Part shown: positions 42,573 through 45,537 of the stretch, piece by piece
How the letters are laid out: every line of letters starts with the position of its first letter
Numbering within the stretch: the stretch's first letter is position 1
Assembly (NCBI GenBank): GCA_021815205.1
Contig: JAKAHD010000002.1
Location: forward strand, 1 to 45,537
Source of the DNA: a bacterium
Lineage (GTDB): Bacteria > Patescibacteriota > Minisyncoccia > UBA6257 > GWB1-50-10
Direction of reading: 5' to 3'
Length of the DNA: 45,537 bases
The notes under the pieces: model-generated
What the model saw: the letters and a program-made list of their open reading frames with translations, nothing else
Database searches by the model: none
What the model was told of the DNA's origin: nothing
Position numbers and translations under genes: made by a program

Positions 42573-44462
42573 ATGAATATTACAGTAAGCGAAATACGCA
42601 AGCGATATCTCGAATTTTTTAAGAAACGGGGACACGTGATAATTCCCTCGGCGTCTTTGGTTCCAGAGAACGATCCGACAACCCTTTTCACGGGAAGCGG
42701 CATGCAACCCCTGCTCCCGTACCTTTTGGGCGCGCCGCATCCCGAGGGGAAGCGCATCGCGGATTCGCAGAAAAGTTTCCGCGCGGAAGATATTGACGAG
42801 GTGGGGGACAACCGCCACACAACATTTTTCGAAATGCTCGGGAACTGGTCCTTTGGTGATTATTTCAAAGAGGAGCAGCTCACGTGGGTTTTCGAATTTT
42901 TGACGGATAAGGCAGAAGGTGCCGGACTTAACCCTGCGAATTTGTATGTTACGGTATTTGCGGGCGACAAGGAAACCGGAATTCCGCGCGATGAAGCGTC
43001 AGTGGAAATTTGGAAAAAACTTTTTGGAGAGAAGGGCATTGAGGCGGACTACCTTGAGCTCGGTTCCACAGAGGAAGGAAGCGAGAAAGGAATGCGGGGG
43101 GGAAGAATCTTTTCCTACGATGTGAAGAAAAACTGGTGGAGCAGATCGGGCATTCCCGCGAACATGCCTCTCGGAGAGCCGGGGGGGCCGGATTCGGAGA
43201 TTTTCTATGACTTTGATCCGAGCGGGAAAACGCACAAGAAAGAGTTTGGCAAGGAATGCCATCCGAACTGCGACTGCGGACGGTTTTTGGAAATAGGGAA
43301 CTCCGTGTTCATGGAGTATAAGAAAAAAGAAAATGGAAGTTTCGAAAAGCTTGCTCAACGCAACGTGGATTTCGGTGGAGGATTGGAGCGTATCACCGCG
43401 GCGGCGAACCATAACCCCGATATTTTCTCAATTGATGTATTTGAACCGATCCTGAAATATCTCCCTAGTAATCTGCCGATCAGAAACAAGAGAATCATCG
43501 CCGATCACACGAGAGCGATGGTGTTCTTAATCGCAGACGGCGTGCGCCCCTCGAACAAAGGCGCGGGATACGTACTGCGCCGCCTTATGCGCCGCGCAAT
43601 GATCTACGAATATATGACGAGCGATCCCGACTTGAATCTTATTTCGGTGATCGCGGAGATCGTGAGAAAATACAGGGATGCGTATCCCGATTTGCAGGAA
43701 GAGACGATTATTCCCGTGTACGACGACGAGAATAAAAAATTCCTCGCTGCGTTCAAAAACGGCCTCAAGGAGTTCGACAAGCTTATTGAAAAGGGAGGCA
43801 TATCGGGCAAGGATATCTTCAATCTCTTTTCGACGTACGGATTGCCGTATGAATCCGCGTTCGAGTTTGCAAAAGAGCGCGCGGGCATCGAAATAAACAA
43901 GGATGAGTTTCAAAAAGAGATGGAACGGCATCGCGAACTTTCTCGCACCGCCTCGGCAGGCGCCTTCAAGGGCGGACTCGCGGACCATTCGGAAAAGACA
44001 ACCCGTTTGCACACCGCGCACCATTTACTTCTCAAGGCGCTCCAGATAGTATTGGGAACGCACGTGAAACAGCGGGGCTCGAACATTACGAGCGAACGCC
44101 TGCGGATGGATTTCTCGCATGATGCGAAGATGACGGAAGAACAGAAAAAGGAGGTGGAACGGATTGTGAATGAGAAAATCAGAGAGAATTTGCCGGTGCT
44201 TCGGAATGAGATGTCGCGGGAAGAGGCGGAACGGCTCTATGCGGAACATGAGTTCGGGCAGAAGTATCCCGATCGCGTATCCGTCTACTCGATAGGTCCC
44301 AAAGGCGCAACGCTTGAGAACCCGCAGTTTGAAAGAGCATTCTCGATCGAGTTTTGCGGAGGCCCCCATGTGACGCACACGGGCGAAATTGGGGATTTCA
44401 GGATTTTGAAAGAAGAAGCGAGCGCGGCGGGAGTGAGGAGGATAAAAGCGATAATTGAATAA
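42573..44462 (+). CDS. alaS: Alanyl-tRNA synthetase (lacks C-Ala domain)
   Basis: IRKRYLEFFKKRGHVIIPSASLVPENDPTTLFTGSGMQPL, HTAHHLLLKAL, CGGPHVTHTGEIG; ends right after the editing domain at 629 aa. Confidence 0.95.
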   Translation: MNITVSEIRKRYLEFFKKRGHVIIPSASLVPENDPTTLFTGSGMQPLLPYLLGAPHPEGKRIADSQKSFRAEDIDEVGDNRHTTFFEMLGNWSFGDYFKEEQLTWVFEFLTDKAEGAGLNPANLYVTVFAGDKETGIPRDEASVEIWKKLFGEKGIEADYLELGSTEEGSEKGMRGGRIFSYDVKKNWWSRSGIPANMPLGEPGGPDSEIFYDFDPSGKTHKKEFGKECHPNCDCGRFLEIGNSVFMEYKKKENGSFEKLAQRNVDFGGGLERITAAANHNPDIFSIDVFEPILKYLPSNLPIRNKRIIADHTRAMVFLIADGVRPSNKGAGYVLRRLMRRAMIYEYMTSDPDLNLISVIAEIVRKYRDAYPDLQEETIIPVYDDENKKFLAAFKNGLKEFDKLIEKGGISGKDIFNLFSTYGLPYESAFEFAKERAGIEINKDEFQKEMERHRELSRTASAGAFKGGLADHSEKTTRLHTAHHLLLKALQIVLGTHVKQRGSNITSERLRMDFSHDAKMTEEQKKEVERIVNEKIRENLPVLRNEMSREEAERLYAEHEFGQKYPDRVSVYSIGPKGATLENPQFERAFSIEFCGGPHVTHTGEIGDFRILKEEASAAGVRRIKAIIE

Positions 44463-44464
44463 CA

Positions 44465-44551
44465 TAGAAGCAGATCATGCAGAAGCGCACGCGGATTAAC
44501 GCAGAAACATCTCTGCGTCGTTCTGCGAAGCTTCTGCGTTATCCGCTTCTA
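44465..44551. repeat. R2 element, 3 nt after the alaS stop
   Basis: TAGAAGCAGATCATGCAGAAGCG...GCTTCTGCGTTATCCGCTTCTA. Confidence 0.9.
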
Positions 44552-44577
44552 CGATTCATCTGCTATACTAATGAAAA

Positions 44578-45537
44578 GTGCTTCGATTCAACCACACCTC
44601 CTCACGTCGATCACTCTTCATTATCGAGCATGAAGCCGGGTTTGAGGTAACGCGTGCGCGCATCGCTCCCGAAGGAAAGTTGATCCATGTTGTTTCCTCC
44701 GCATTCGTTTCGGATACGAGACGGTTTTTCCATCCTGTGAGAATGGGGGAGACGATCGCAGTTGCGCTGGGGAGCGCACATGCGACGACGATAGAGTCGT
44801 CGTTTTCTCTCACTCGTGACAACTCATCCACGGTCATTACGGAGAGCGAAATGGATCACCTCGTGTTCAAAGGATTGTGGGAATTTCTCCACCAGCATCG
44901 CGCGTGGGCGGCGAAAAAGATGAAGATATCCGATCTCTCACTCGTGCTTGCCTCAATCGAAGTAAAGGATGTCATGCTCGGGAGTCATCACGTGTTCAAC
45001 CCGATCGGATTCAAGGGGGGAGTGATCACCTTGCGTCTTCGGGGTACATTTGTCGCTCGTGAGCTTCTGCCCTCACTCGAACGGATAAGATCATGGGGTG
45101 CGCTTACGGTGATCGAGGAAGGCATTGCGCTTGCTGATGCGATACCCAAAGACGAATGTCTTCTCGCATGCGTCAACAGGAAGACAACCTCGGTATTCTC
45201 AAAAGGGCATGAAGCGTTCCGACACATCAAGGAGATCCTGTGGGGAACGGAAATATTCGCGAAAGCGCTCGGTGAATCGCTGGGGGTGGACTATGAGACG
45301 GCGGAGAGTATTCTCGCGTACGTCGGTGTGCACGGTGCATCTCCTTCGGTGGCTCGTCACTGCAGGTCGGTGGTGAAGCGGCAGTACGATGCGCTTCACG
45401 ATCTCGTGGATTCTGAAGTGATGAAAAGAAAGGCGGGAGTGAGACGGGCCGAGTTGTTCTTCTACTTTAAGGATATGGCGATCCCGGAATTTTTTTCCAA
45501 CGTGATGAAGGGGCGATACGTAAGGATTGACGAGTAT
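44578..45537 (+). CDS. FtsA/PilM-like actin-fold protein (partial, runs off window)
   Basis: Open frame GTG 44578 to window end (not in the ORF track); FNPIGFKGGVITLRLRGTFV, ITESEMDHLVFKGLWEFL; -10 TATACT 44564-44569. Confidence 0.55.
   Translation, partial: MLRFNHTSSRRSLFIIEHEAGFEVTRARIAPEGKLIHVVSSAFVSDTRRFFHPVRMGETIAVALGSAHATTIESSFSLTRDNSSTVITESEMDHLVFKGLWEFLHQHRAWAAKKMKISDLSLVLASIEVKDVMLGSHHVFNPIGFKGGVITLRLRGTFVARELLPSLERIRSWGALTVIEEGIALADAIPKDECLLACVNRKTTSVFSKGHEAFRHIKEILWGTEIFAKALGESLGVDYETAESILAYVGVHGASPSVARHCRSVVKRQYDALHDLVDSEVMKRKAGVRRAELFFYFKDMAIPEFFSNVMKGRYVRIDEY

Overview
This 45.5 kb window looks like a chromosomal segment of a Patescibacteria/CPR (Parcubacteria-like) bacterium. 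That assignment is inferred from gene content and gene style, not from a marker search. About 36 CDS can be supported, nearly all on the + strand. Housekeeping genes: tgt, secD, secF, pepA, efp, mnmA, aspS, an adenylate kinase-like gene, ppsA, eno and alaS. Others: ComEC split into two ORFs, an M23 peptidase, CutA, glycerate kinase, a D-2-hydroxyacid dehydrogenase, an FAD-linked oxidase, and a DoxX / Met-rich SHOCT / VKOR cluster. There are two VirD4/HerA-like ATPases, two paralogous Cys-rich zinc-ribbon proteins, a sigma-region-4/HARE-like fusion, a TrpR-like regulator, and a partial FtsA/PilM-like gene at the right edge. No transposase, CRISPR array, rRNA or confident tRNA was seen.

The most unusual content is non-coding:
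(1) a family of long, near-zero-loop perfect palindromes whose arms and central hexamers change between copies while staying self-complementary;
(2) composite nested-hairpin elements and a TAGAAGC...GCTTCTA element whose first three bases serve as the stop codon of the preceding gene in three cases;
(3) intergenic-type palindromes and repeats carried in frame inside conserved enzyme genes (mnmA, ppsA, tgt, pepA), reminiscent of Rickettsia palindromic elements;
(4) a candidate structured RNA present twice (17.5 kb and 22.2 kb) with conserved strands and unrelated but self-complementary stems;
(5) a recurrent leaderless-promoter layout, with the -10 box ending 6-8 nt before the start codon.
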